Of a stretch of DNA of 64,000 bases, positions 1 through 9,077 are shown one piece after another; the stretch's first letter is position 1, and each line of letters starts with the position of its first letter. A program made the translations under genes and the position numbers. The stretch lies in assembly GCA_021414065.1 (NCBI GenBank), contig JAIOPE010000098.1, positions 42,466-106,465 on the forward strand, in the 5' to 3' direction. The notes beneath the pieces were generated by a model, which searched no databases, was not told the DNA's origin, and saw nothing but the letters and a program-made list of their open reading frames with translations. The stretch is from Planctomycetota bacterium (GTDB taxonomy: Bacteria > Planctomycetota > JAJSAM01 > JAJVHW01).

Positions 1-53
1 TCGCCCGCGTGACACCACGCGACGCGACCCGCGCCATCTTCGGCGCCCCCTGA
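1..53 (+). CDS. possible 3' end of a gene cut by the window edge
   Basis: One forward frame is open from the window start to a TGA at 51-53 and would end in ...ATRAIFGAP. This reads like a plausible C-terminus, but only about 16 codons are visible. The stretch from 54 to the rsgA start shows no other gene. No function can be given. Confidence 0.25.
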   Translation, partial: ARVTPRDATRAIFGAP

Positions 54-164
54 CCGCCCCGAGCGCATCGCTCGGGCGTCGGTCCGCCTCACCACCCGCG
101 TCCGCGCCTCGTGGGCTTCCCGCCCCGGCGCGACGCGCCACCGATCCCATCAGGAGTCTCTCCC

Positions 165-1199
165 TTGAAACTCAGTCCGTCCCTCGGGTGGGACGCGGCC
201 CTCGCTGCCGCGTTCGCACCGTTTGAACTGCGGGGCTTCGTCCCCGCTCGCATCGTCGAACCCCGCCGCGACGGCTTCGTCGCGGCCACCGAAGCAGGCG
301 AGATCGTCGCGCGGCTGCCCGGCAGCTCGTTTCACGGCGACCATCCGCCGCAGGACTTCCCCGTCGCAGGGGACTTCGCCGCGCTCGAACTGCCGCTCGG
401 CGGGGGCGCGTGGGTCCGCGGGCTGCTTCCGCGACGCACCGTGCTCGGCCGCCGGTCGTCGGGACGCGCCGCGCGCCTCGTCCACCGAACCGTGGACATC
501 GAGACCATCGCGTCGAACCTCGATTCGGTGCTCGTGCTCACGTCGCTCAACTCCGACTTCAGCCCGCGCCGGATCGAGCGCTATCTCGCGCAAGTGTGGC
601 AGGGCGGCGCGCAACCGGTCGCCGTGCTGACGAAGGCCGATCTCTGTGACGACGCGGACGCCCACGCGGCGTCGGTCGCCGCAGTCGCCCCCGGAGTTCC
701 CGTCCACACGATCTCGGCGCTGCACGGCGCCGGACTGGACGCGATCCGCGGCTACTTCGCCGCGGGATGCACAGCGGCACTCGTCGGATCGTCCGGCGTC
801 GGCAAGTCCACGCTCGTCAATGCGATCGCGGGGACCGACGTGCAGATCGTCCGCGCGATCCGCGAGCACGACGACACGGGCGTCCACACGACCACCTCGC
901 GCCGACTGTTCGAAGTCCCGGGCGGCGGCGCACTCATCGACACGCCGGGGATGCGCGAGTTCGGCCTGAGCGACGCCGAGGACGGCCTCGACGCGACGTT
1001 CAGCGACGTCTCACAACTCGCGCCGAACTGCCGCTTCCGCGACTGCTCGCACGAGACCGAACCCGGCTGTGCCGTGCTTGCGGCGGTCGCGGCCGGCACC
1101 CTCGCCGAGGACCGCCTCGAGAGCTTCCGCCATCTCCTCCGCGAGTTGCGATTCGTCGCCGCGAAGGAACGCAAGCGCGAGCGCCGTCGCATGGGTTGA
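165..1199 (+). CDS. rsgA: ribosome small-subunit-dependent GTPase RsgA
   Basis: RsgA is a circularly permuted GTPase that helps mature the 30S subunit. The G motifs come in permuted order: TKAD (G4) near residue 153, the P-loop GSSGVGKS near 207, and DTPGMREFG (G3) near 258. An OB-fold-like N-terminus precedes them. A C-terminal zinc knuckle (CRFRDCSH...C) lies near 288-302, as in the family. The open frame extends back to a GTG at 111, but a TTG at 165 has an AGGAG 8 nt upstream at 152-156 and gives a normal family start (MKLSPSLGW). That start yields 344 residues. A perfect stem-loop follows the stop. Confidence 0.95.
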   Translation: MKLSPSLGWDAALAAAFAPFELRGFVPARIVEPRRDGFVAATEAGEIVARLPGSSFHGDHPPQDFPVAGDFAALELPLGGGAWVRGLLPRRTVLGRRSSGRAARLVHRTVDIETIASNLDSVLVLTSLNSDFSPRRIERYLAQVWQGGAQPVAVLTKADLCDDADAHAASVAAVAPGVPVHTISALHGAGLDAIRGYFAAGCTAALVGSSGVGKSTLVNAIAGTDVQIVRAIREHDDTGVHTTTSRRLFEVPGGGALIDTPGMREFGLSDAEDGLDATFSDVSQLAPNCRFRDCSHETEPGCAVLAAVAAGTLAEDRLESFRHLLRELRFVAAKERKRERRRMG

Positions 1200-1207
1200 A
1201 TACCGAG

Positions 1208-1229
1208 GCGGGACAATTTCTTGTCCCGC
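1208..1229. terminator. 9-bp stem-loop between convergent genes
   Basis: GCGGGACAA (1208-1216) and TTGTCCCGC (1221-1229) form a perfect 9-bp stem around the loop TTTC. The hairpin sits between the stop of rsgA and the stop of the convergent SDR gene. It probably ends transcription from one or both sides, although there is no clear T-tract. Confidence 0.55.
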
Positions 1230-1255
1230 GCAATTCGTTCAGATTCGAGGCTGAA

Positions 1256-2131
1256 CTACCGCTTCGTCCGCCGCCGCACCTTCGCTCCCTCAGCGTCGAA
1301 GAACGGCTCCGGCAGCGTCCACCCGCCGTCGATCACCCACACGGCTCCCGTCACCCACGCCGACATCGGGCTCGCGAGCCAGACGAGCACGTCCGCGACC
1401 TCCTCGGTCGTCCCGAAGCGACCGAGGGGGATCTGCGCGCGCACCTGCTCCTCCATGCCGTCTTCGGGCCAAAGACGGTCCGCCGCGCCCTGGGAGAAGA
1501 AGGGCCCCGGCGACACCGCGTTCACGCGGATGCCGAGCCCCGCCCACTCCGACGCGAGCGTGCGGGTCATCGACTCGACGCCCGCCTTCGCGCACGCCGA
1601 GTGGACGACGCCCGGCTTGCCCGTGGCCGCGTACGGCGCCGACACGTTGACGATCGCGCCGCCGCCGCGCTCCTTCATCCGCAGCGCCGCCTCGCGCGAG
1701 CAGTAGAAGACGCCGTTCAGCGCGATGTCGATGACGGTCGCGAAGCCCTTCGGCGCGAGCAGCAGCGACGGCCGGATGAAGTTCCCCGCCGCGTTGTTGA
1801 CGAGCACGTCCACGCCGCCGAACCGGTCGTCGGCCGCGCGGAACGCCTCGCGCACGGACTTCGCGTCGCGCTGGTCCATCGCCACGGTCAGCACGCCGAA
1901 TCCCGCGTCCGCCCCGCGGCGGACGATCTCCGCGTGATGCGCCGTGTCGCGACTCGCGCAGACGACGTTCGCGCCGAGCCCGCCGAGACGCGTCGCCACC
2001 GCGAGCCCGAGCCCCGTCCCGCCGCCGGTGACGAACGCCGTCTTCCCGCGGAACGCGTCGGCCGGCATGGGAACCGTCGCGGCCGCTGGCGCGGGGGACG
2101 GCGAAGTCGCGGACGGTGTGTCGTCGGTCAT
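1256..2131 (-). CDS. SDR-family oxidoreductase, 2,4-dienoyl-CoA reductase type
   Basis: This short-chain dehydrogenase has a nucleotide-binding motif TGGGTGLG near residues 35-42, the NNAAGNF motif, and a C-terminus with PGPFFSQGA. At the active site the usual YxxxK is replaced by SACAK, so the lysine is kept but the tyrosine is missing. That pattern is typical of 2,4-dienoyl-CoA reductases and suggests NADPH-dependent reduction of dienoyl-CoA during oxidation of unsaturated fatty acids. The frame is open further upstream, but the ATG at 2131 (MTDDTPS) gives a normal 291-residue protein. A short Ala/Pro-rich tail precedes the fold. It is divergent from the XPB gene, so the two share a promoter region of about 90 bp. 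Confidence 0.82.
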   Translation of the reverse strand: MTDDTPSATSPSPAPAAATVPMPADAFRGKTAFVTGGGTGLGLAVATRLGGLGANVVCASRDTAHHAEIVRRGADAGFGVLTVAMDQRDAKSVREAFRAADDRFGGVDVLVNNAAGNFIRPSLLLAPKGFATVIDIALNGVFYCSREAALRMKERGGGAIVNVSAPYAATGKPGVVHSACAKAGVESMTRTLASEWAGLGIRVNAVSPGPFFSQGAADRLWPEDGMEEQVRAQIPLGRFGTTEEVADVLVWLASPMSAWVTGAVWVIDGGWTLPEPFFDAEGAKVRRRTKR

Positions 2132-2222
2132 CCGCCCAGTGTGCGAGACGCGGCCCCGCGAAGCAACCGGCGACGCCGCCCGGCGAATGTCGCCCCCGTG
2201 GCCTAAGCTCGCCAGCCACGTC

Positions 2223-3911
2223 ATGTTCTCCCCCGAACACCCCGTCCTCGTCCAAGCCGACGGCTCGATCCTGCTCGATGCGCACCACGCGCGGGCCGAC
2301 GAAGCGCGCGAGGCCCTCGCGCCGTACGCCGAGATCGTCTCGGCGCCGGAGCACGTCCACACGTACCGGCTCTCGTCGGTCTCGATCTGGAACGCGCTCG
2401 CGCTCGGCCGCGGCGGCGACGACGTGAAGATCGACGTCGGCCGGTTCTCGCGGTACGGCATCCCGCCGAACGTCGTGTCGAACATCGACGGCTGGGTGCG
2501 GCGCTACGGTCGCATCTCGATCGAGCGCGACGATCCCGACGAGCGCGACCCGGCGGCCGATGGCGGCCTGCGCCTCGTCTTCTCCGACGCCACGCTCGCC
2601 CGCGAAGCCGCTTCGACGCCGAAGGTCGCCGCGCTGCTGGGCCCATCCGCCGGATCGTGCGCGTTCCGCATCGCGCCGATTGCGCGCGGCGAGGTGAAGT
2701 GGGCCCTGGTGAAGATGGGCTACCCGGTCGAGGACCGCGCCGGGTTCGGGAAGGCCGAGCCGCTCGCGTTCCGCGTGCGCGACGGCGAGGGGTTCGACGT
2801 CCGGGACTACCAGCGGATCTCGGTGGACGCGTTCGCGCCGCGCGGCGCGCCGCACGCGGGGCACGGAGTGGTCGTGCTGCCCTGCGGCGCGGGAAAGACA
2901 CTCGTCGGCGTGCTCGCGGCGGAGCGCGTCAGGGCGTCGGTGCTCGTCCTCTGCACGAGCGACGCGGCGGTGGAACAGTGGGTTCGCGAGTTCCGCGATC
3001 GGACCGACCTGCCGCCCGACGCCGTCGGCCGCTACACGGGGCGCTCGAAGGAAGTCCGTCCCGTCACCGTCGCGACGTACTCCGTGCTGACGGTGCGACG
3101 CAACGGGGAGTTCCCGAACCTCGCGCTCTTCAGCGCCCGCGCCTTCGGGCTCGTCATCTACGACGAGGTCCACCTGCTCCCCGCGCCGGTGTTTCGCGTG
3201 ACGGCATCGCTCCAGGCCACGCGCCGCCTCGGTCTCACGGCCACGCTGCTCCGCGAGGACGGTCGCGAGGACGACGTCTTCGCGCTCATCGGGCCGAAGC
3301 GATACGACGTGCCATGGAAGACGCTCGAGCGGCAGAACTTCATCGCCGAGGCCGAGTGCGCGGAGGTGCGCGTCGCGATGAGCGACGCCGCGCGCGGACT
3401 GTACGCGTCGGCCGACCCGGTGGACCGGTTCCGGATCGCCGCCGAGAACCCGGCGAAGACCGGCGCGGTGCAGGCGCTCCTCTCGCGGCACTCGGACCGC
3501 CAAGCGCTCGTGCTCGGCGTCTACGTGGAGCAATTGCGCGCACTGGCCGAGGCGATCGGAGCGCCGTTCGTCTGCGGCGAGACGCCGGCCGCGAAGCGGG
3601 AACTCCTCTACGCCGCATTCCGGCGCGGCGAGGTGCCGACGCTCGTCGTGTCGCGCGTCGGATCGTTCGCCCTCGACCTGCCCACGGCGTCGGTCGGGAT
3701 CGAAGTCTCGGGCACGTACGGGTCGCGTCAGGAGGAAGCCCAGCGGCTCGGCCGCATCCTGCGACCGAAGAACGAGAAGGCGCACTTCTACACAGTGGTC
3801 TCGGACGACACCGTCGAGGTGGACTTCGCGCTGCGACGCCAGCGGTTCCTCGCAGAGCAGGGGTATCGATACCGAGTGGAGATGCACGGCAAGCCGGGAG
3901 GCGTCGCGTGA
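2223..3911 (+). CDS. XPB/Ssl2-type DNA helicase
   Basis: This is a superfamily 2 helicase of the bacterial XPB group (562 residues), a 3'-5' DNA unwinding enzyme linked to repair. An N-terminal damage-recognition-like region is followed by Walker A GAGKT near residue 222, a DEVH box near 312, and the XPB-specific RED motif (LLREDGRE) near 343. Motif VI, SRQEEAQRLGRILRPK, lies near 500-516. The start is ATG 2223 (MFSPEHPVL); the open frame extends upstream to 1944, but that stretch overlaps the divergent SDR. The stop overlaps the GTG of the next gene by 4 nt (GTGA), so the two are translationally coupled. Confidence 0.93.
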   Translation: MFSPEHPVLVQADGSILLDAHHARADEAREALAPYAEIVSAPEHVHTYRLSSVSIWNALALGRGGDDVKIDVGRFSRYGIPPNVVSNIDGWVRRYGRISIERDDPDERDPAADGGLRLVFSDATLAREAASTPKVAALLGPSAGSCAFRIAPIARGEVKWALVKMGYPVEDRAGFGKAEPLAFRVRDGEGFDVRDYQRISVDAFAPRGAPHAGHGVVVLPCGAGKTLVGVLAAERVRASVLVLCTSDAAVEQWVREFRDRTDLPPDAVGRYTGRSKEVRPVTVATYSVLTVRRNGEFPNLALFSARAFGLVIYDEVHLLPAPVFRVTASLQATRRLGLTATLLREDGREDDVFALIGPKRYDVPWKTLERQNFIAEAECAEVRVAMSDAARGLYASADPVDRFRIAAENPAKTGAVQALLSRHSDRQALVLGVYVEQLRALAEAIGAPFVCGETPAAKRELLYAAFRRGEVPTLVVSRVGSFALDLPTASVGIEVSGTYGSRQEEAQRLGRILRPKNEKAHFYTVVSDDTVEVDFALRRQRFLAEQGYRYRVEMHGKPGGVA

Positions 3912-6283
3912 GTTCAGCCGTTCGGACGGTCACCGAAGACGGCACGGCGGCGGAACTCGGATCGCTGTCGGCGAGCGCGTTGGCCCGGCTGATGAAGACC
4001 CTCGGCGTCACGCCGCAGAAGAACGCGGGGAAGAACGCGCGCGAGGTCGCCCGCATCTTCCACCAGACCACGAAGGTCGAGACGTGCGTCGCCGAACTCG
4101 AAGGCGACTCGCACACGGTCTTCCTCGTGACCGCCCTGTCGGCTCCAGGCATGAGCATGGGCGCCGTCGAGGAACGCGCGTGGCTCCACGGCGGTGTATC
4201 GAAGGATCGTTGCCGAGCCGCGCTGCAGGACCTGGTGGAACGCGGCCTGATCGCGTCCGCGCCGGTGGGCGGAACGCTGGCGCTGGTCCCGCACATCACC
4301 GCCGCGTGTCCGAACGCGATCCGAACCTGGCTGGCCCGATCCGGGCCGCGCGACGCCGACCCGATCCCGAGAGGGTTCCTGATGGCCGCGATGGCGGCGC
4401 TCGTCATTGAGGACTGCCCGCGGGTCACACAGGAGTCGCGTCCGTACGCCCGCTGGCTCGACGACGCGAGGCGTCGGATGCTCCATCCGGCGTGCCCGCC
4501 CCACTCGACCGACCAGCTCTTCAACATCTGCGGGGCGGCGAAGTTCTGGCGCATCGACGGCGACGCCGCCGGGCGGCGCCTCGGTCTCGCGATGGCTGCG
4601 GCCGAGACGGCGCTTCGTCTCTCGCGCGAGGACCGGGAGTTCGCCGGTGCCGCAGCGCGGGGCGGCAGCACGAACCTGCTGATGTACGGCTGGGCGCTCG
4701 CGGAGCGCGCGTTCGCGGCGACGAAGTCGGACGACGTCCCGTTCGAAGTCGCAGTCCGCTGCGCGCGGGAGATGGCCGGGCTCGAGTCGCAGATCTCCTA
4801 CGGGATCGTGCCGTGGCAGGCAGACGACCCGGCGGCCGTCGCCGAGGCGCTCGGGTTTGCCGCCACCGCAGGGCACGTCCAGATCGCCCGTGGGAACGCC
4901 CTCACCACGTTCCGCCGCGCGCCGCCCGAGTCTGCCACGGGCCGCTGGACGGTGCTCCCGAGCTTCGACGTGCTCGTCCCCTGCGACACGCCGGCCGACG
5001 CCGTGCTCCGACTCGCAACCGTCGCGCGCCTCACACGACTCGATCGCGTGGCAACGTTCACACTCGACCGCGCCTCCGTCGCACGCCGCGCGGCGGTCGG
5101 GGGAGTCACGGCGTCGGCCCTCGAGATCCTGGCGGAGCGCAGCGCGCACCCGCTGCCGGACGCCGTCGCAGCGTCGGTGGCGGACTGGGACCAGGCCCCG
5201 CCTGCGATGCAGGGGTTCATCGGCGGCGTGATCGTCACGAAGTCGGCGCAGCAGGCCGCGCTCGTTCGCGCCGACAGCGCCGGGCCGCGCGAGATCGCCC
5301 CCGGCGTGTTCTTCGTCGCTGAGACGCGGATGCAGCAAGTGCTCGACCGCATGCGCAAGCAGGGCGCCCAGGTCGGCACCGTCGAGCGGTCGTCCGTGTC
5401 CCCGGGCTTCCGCGAATCGGCGTCGTTGCCGGACTTCCTGGCCGACGCGGCTCGCTTCCGCAAGTCGCTCCATGCCGTCGTCACCGCGCCCGCGCCGAAG
5501 GCGGCGCCGGCCCTGTCCGCAACCGCCGACAGCAGTTTGGCCCTCGAGCCGGAGATCGCGGCGCTCGTCCAGATCGGCGCGATCGGCAGGGCCGGGCTTC
5601 GCACCGCGTTCCCGCACATCTTCGCCGCCGTCAGCACACACCCCACGGCTCTGGAGCACGCCGCGCGACTGCCGAAGGCCCATCTCGCGGCGATCCCAAG
5701 GGGACGTCCGCCGCACGCGATCCGCGAAGACGTCGTGCGGTTGTCGCGCGCCTGGGTCGAGGACCTTCGTGAGACCAACGAGGCGATGGGAACCCACGAG
5801 GACTTCGAGGCCGCGCTCGAAGCAGACGGATTCAGGTTCGAGGATCTGGAGGACGAGGACGACGCGAACCTCGACGACGACAGCGAAGACGCCGCATCGC
5901 ACAAGCCCCCGCAACACCCGCCGCTCCGGCTCGTGAAGCCGGCGGAGGCGCCCCCGCGCGCCGACGGCAAGCAGGCGGGCGGTGCGCCGACGTCGTCGTC
6001 GAAGACGTCGTCGAGCCCATCGTCGGCCAGCGCCTCGTCGTCGATCCCATGGGCCGTCCATCCCATCGGCGAACTCCGCCGCCGACTGCTCGACGCCGCA
6101 GCGTTGAAGGCGACCGTCGAGATCATGTACGTGAACGGCGCGGGCCGTCAGCACGAGCGCGAGATCATCCCGGTGAAGATCACGACGAAGGGCGGCAACG
6201 ACTGGCTCGAGTGTACGGAGCGAGCGCTGGCCGGGTCCACCCAGAGCCTCCGCCTCGACCGGATCTCGGCGATCCGCGGCTGA
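3908..6283 (+). CDS. Helicase_C_3 (XPB/Ssl2 N-terminal-like) protein with WYL-like C-terminus
   Basis: The product (791 residues) resembles the actinobacterial protein encoded next to XPB (Mycobacterium Rv0862c type). The recognisable Helicase_C_3 region lies near residues 350-427 (FDVLVPCDTPADAVLRLA... then TFTLDRASVARRA). An acidic and Ser-rich linker covers about 640-715. The last 65 residues (KATVEIMYVNG... WLECTERALAGSTQ...LDRISAI) look like a WYL-type beta domain. No helicase or nuclease motif was seen. The GTGA overlap with XPB implies the two proteins act together, perhaps with this one as a DNA-binding or regulatory partner. That role is inferred. The start is GTG 3908. Confidence 0.8.
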   Translation: MSSAVRTVTEDGTAAELGSLSASALARLMKTLGVTPQKNAGKNAREVARIFHQTTKVETCVAELEGDSHTVFLVTALSAPGMSMGAVEERAWLHGGVSKDRCRAALQDLVERGLIASAPVGGTLALVPHITAACPNAIRTWLARSGPRDADPIPRGFLMAAMAALVIEDCPRVTQESRPYARWLDDARRRMLHPACPPHSTDQLFNICGAAKFWRIDGDAAGRRLGLAMAAAETALRLSREDREFAGAAARGGSTNLLMYGWALAERAFAATKSDDVPFEVAVRCAREMAGLESQISYGIVPWQADDPAAVAEALGFAATAGHVQIARGNALTTFRRAPPESATGRWTVLPSFDVLVPCDTPADAVLRLATVARLTRLDRVATFTLDRASVARRAAVGGVTASALEILAERSAHPLPDAVAASVADWDQAPPAMQGFIGGVIVTKSAQQAALVRADSAGPREIAPGVFFVAETRMQQVLDRMRKQGAQVGTVERSSVSPGFRESASLPDFLADAARFRKSLHAVVTAPAPKAAPALSATADSSLALEPEIAALVQIGAIGRAGLRTAFPHIFAAVSTHPTALEHAARLPKAHLAAIPRGRPPHAIREDVVRLSRAWVEDLRETNEAMGTHEDFEAALEADGFRFEDLEDEDDANLDDDSEDAASHKPPQHPPLRLVKPAEAPPRADGKQAGGAPTSSSKTSSSPSSASASSSIPWAVHPIGELRRRLLDAAALKATVEIMYVNGAGRQHEREIIPVKITTKGGNDWLECTERALAGSTQSLRLDRISAIRG

Positions 6284-6338
6284 GACGCGTCGCGCGACGG
6301 CAACCGTCGTCCCGGTAGACTGGTCCTCCGGGAACCGC

Positions 6339-9032
6339 ATGGCACGCCTGAAGGTCCTGAAGGGAGCCGACGTCGGCGCCGCGCTTGCGCTGCCGGTCTA
6401 CCCGTCCGTGCTCGGGCGCGACGAGGGTTGCGACCTGGTCGTGGACGATCCGCGGGCGTCGCGGCAGCACGCGTGCTTCCGCTTCTTCGACGACGCGTGG
6501 CAGGTGCGCGACCTCGAGACGTCGAACGGCACGTTCGTGAACGACCGGAAAGTCGCCGGTTGGACCGCGCTGCGAACCGGTGCCCGCGTGCGCGTCGGCC
6601 GCACGGAGCTCGTGTTCGAGGACGACGCGCAGGTCCCGCTCCCGGCCGAGCGGTCCTCCGTCGGTGCCGCGGGTCAGGTGGCGCCCACACCGCCCGACAT
6701 CCCGCGGGACGTGGCGAATCCCGTTTCCCGCGTGCCGGTCATCCCGGGCCACGAGGTCTTCGAGCCGGTCGGCAAGGGCGCCACCGGCATCGTCTACCGC
6801 GGGCGCCAGTCGAACCTCGGCCGCGCGGTCGCGATCAAGGTGCTCGACCCGTCGCTCGCCCGGGCAGCCGACTACGTGGAGCGCTTCGTCCGCGAAGCGC
6901 AGGCGGCGGCTGCGCTGTCGCATCCCCACGTGGTGCCGGTGTACGACGTCGGTGAGCACGGCGGCGTCCACTACTTCACGATGGAGTTCATGGAGGGCGG
7001 CACGGTCGAAGACCTGCTGCTCGCGGCGCCCGGCTCGCGACTCGCGTGGCGCGAGGCCGTGCGGATCGCCGGCGCTGCGGCGGCGGGCGTGGCCTACCTG
7101 CACGCGCAGGGGTTCGTCCACCGCGACATCAAGCCCGCGAACCTGCTCCTCGACGCGCGCCGCGACGTGAAGCTCGGCGACATGGGCACCGTCGTCCGCG
7201 CCGACGACCACGCCGCCCAACGCATCGGCACGCCGCACTTCATGTCGCCCGAGCAGGCGGGCCGCCGCCCTGTGACGCGCGCCTCCGACGTCTACTCGCT
7301 CGGTGCCACGCTGTACCGCATGCTCTCCGGCGCCACGCCGCACCACGGCCGGGACCAGCGCGAGATCCTCGCAGACGTCGAATCCGGCACGCCGCCGCCG
7401 ATCGAGCGCCTGTGTCCGGGCCTGCCCGACGAAGTCGTGCAGGTCGTTCACGAGATGATGGCCCGGGACCCTTCCGCGCGACCCGTCGACGCGGGCGACG
7501 TGGGGCGCCGACTCGAAGCCGCGCTGCTCGACATCCGCACGTCGCGCGACGAGTCGCGCCGCTCGCGCCGGTTCCGCAGCGAGGTGTCGTCGTGGGTCAC
7601 GCCGCTCCTCATCCTGGCGGTGATCGGCGGCGTGCTCTGGTGGTACCGAGACCGCGTCGAACTCGCGGTGAAGTCGTTCTCCCGCGAGCGTCCTTCCGAC
7701 AGCGCCGTCCGGGACGTTCCCACGCCGACCGCGCCTGCCACACCGGCCCAGCTTGCCGCCGCGACGTTCGCGGAGATCCGCGACCGGGAGAAGGCACTGG
7801 ACCCGCCGACGCGCGGGAACGTCGCAACGACCGGCTCCTCGTGGCGCGCGATCGCCGACGACTACGCGCGCCTCGCGGAGGTCTTCCCGCTCGACGACGA
7901 GTGGGTCGTCCGGGGACACTGGCGGTCGCGCGCAATCTACGCCGATCTCGCCGACGCCGGCGGAGGCGACGCGCAGAACGCCGCGTTCGCCGACCGCTGG
8001 GTCGCCCGCGCCCTCCGAGACGTCGGCGGCATCGACGGAACGGGCCCGAGCGGTCAAGTCGTGCCGCCCGACACTGCGCCGGACGGTCGGCCGAGTGACT
8101 CACCATCGGATGCGGCCTCGCTGACGGCTCTCCGCGCCACCCGCGATGCGCTCCTCGCTCGCGCCGACGCCATGGTGGACGGCGGCCGCGTTCAGACCGC
8201 TCTCGACCTCGTCCTCGCGTGGGTCCGCGAGCAACGCCTGCTCGCGAACCAACGTCTTGCGCCCAGTGCGGTCCACGAGACGATCGCGGGCGGCGTCCAG
8301 TGGATGCGCGCGACGACGCGCCGCGTCTCCGCGCGTCTTGAGAACGAGGTCGGTCGAGACCGCGTCTTGCTCCGCGCGCACCTGCCCGCATCGTCGTGCT
8401 TCTCTGCCGCGACGGCACCGGCGGCCGGCGCGCTCGACTTCGACAACGCAATCGCGCGCCTCGACGCGCTGAAGCCGCTCCTCCTCACCTATCTCGGCGC
8501 CGACCGACTCGACGCGCGCCGCGCCCGGCTCGTGGCGGAACGAACCGCGTGGGACGCCGTCAGCACCGTCGTCCGCGTCGTGCCGCCGTCGCCCGTCACG
8601 TCGCCCGCCAACAGCGCCGCGTGGCGCGACGCCGTGGCCGCCGCAATCACCGCCGCTCTCGATCGTGTCCCGCGCGAGCACCGCGGCCCGGCAATTCACA
8701 TCCTGCTCGACGCCGGACGGATCGACGTCGCCCAGGCCGCGCTCGTGACGCACGCGGAACTCGATGCGGACACCGTGAGTACTCTACGCGCCGAGATCGC
8801 CGCCGCCCGCGCCCGCGCTGCTCTCGGTGCAACGCCGGACGCGACGACGCTGTCGGCCTTTCTCGCGCTGCACTCCGCGACCGACGCGAGTCTGTTGCGC
8901 GGCCCGTCCGCGCGAGTCGACCGCACCGCCGACGCGCACCCCGTCTTCACCCAGGACGAGACCGATCACTTCTACGAGACCTGGGGCGGCGTGCCGCCCG
9001 ACAACGCAGGCGCGCGCTCCCGCCCGAAGTGA
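6339..9032 (+). CDS. FHA-domain serine/threonine protein kinase, membrane anchored
   Basis: The protein has 897 residues. An N-terminal FHA domain (about 1-95, with GRDEGCDLVV, SRQHACF and SNGTFVND) should bind phosphothreonine. A Hanks-type kinase domain (about 134-395) has GKGATG, the AIKV lysine, HRDIKPAN, and LGDMG in place of DFG, with the catalytic Asp kept. One membrane segment lies near 417-440 (TPLLILAVIGGVLWW). About 450 residues follow, probably extracytoplasmic, with no domain I recognise. FHA at the N-terminus of a receptor-like kinase fits phospho-dependent signalling. It lies 55 bp after the XPB partner gene. Confidence 0.9.
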   Translation: MARLKVLKGADVGAALALPVYPSVLGRDEGCDLVVDDPRASRQHACFRFFDDAWQVRDLETSNGTFVNDRKVAGWTALRTGARVRVGRTELVFEDDAQVPLPAERSSVGAAGQVAPTPPDIPRDVANPVSRVPVIPGHEVFEPVGKGATGIVYRGRQSNLGRAVAIKVLDPSLARAADYVERFVREAQAAAALSHPHVVPVYDVGEHGGVHYFTMEFMEGGTVEDLLLAAPGSRLAWREAVRIAGAAAAGVAYLHAQGFVHRDIKPANLLLDARRDVKLGDMGTVVRADDHAAQRIGTPHFMSPEQAGRRPVTRASDVYSLGATLYRMLSGATPHHGRDQREILADVESGTPPPIERLCPGLPDEVVQVVHEMMARDPSARPVDAGDVGRRLEAALLDIRTSRDESRRSRRFRSEVSSWVTPLLILAVIGGVLWWYRDRVELAVKSFSRERPSDSAVRDVPTPTAPATPAQLAAATFAEIRDREKALDPPTRGNVATTGSSWRAIADDYARLAEVFPLDDEWVVRGHWRSRAIYADLADAGGGDAQNAAFADRWVARALRDVGGIDGTGPSGQVVPPDTAPDGRPSDSPSDAASLTALRATRDALLARADAMVDGGRVQTALDLVLAWVREQRLLANQRLAPSAVHETIAGGVQWMRATTRRVSARLENEVGRDRVLLRAHLPASSCFSAATAPAAGALDFDNAIARLDALKPLLLTYLGADRLDARRARLVAERTAWDAVSTVVRVVPPSPVTSPANSAAWRDAVAAAITAALDRVPREHRGPAIHILLDAGRIDVAQAALVTHAELDADTVSTLRAEIAAARARAALGATPDATTLSAFLALHSATDASLLRGPSARVDRTADAHPVFTQDETDHFYETWGGVPPDNAGARSRPK

Positions 9033-9077
9033 GACCGCCGGCGGCTCCCGCACCTGCGCGCCGCGCCGGTCTCCGCT

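Noticed and set aside
150..887. Long minus-strand frame across rsgA
   Set aside because: It is the shadow of a GC-rich gene. RsgA in the forward frame has all GTPase motifs, while the shadow is Arg/Asp-rich with no domain.
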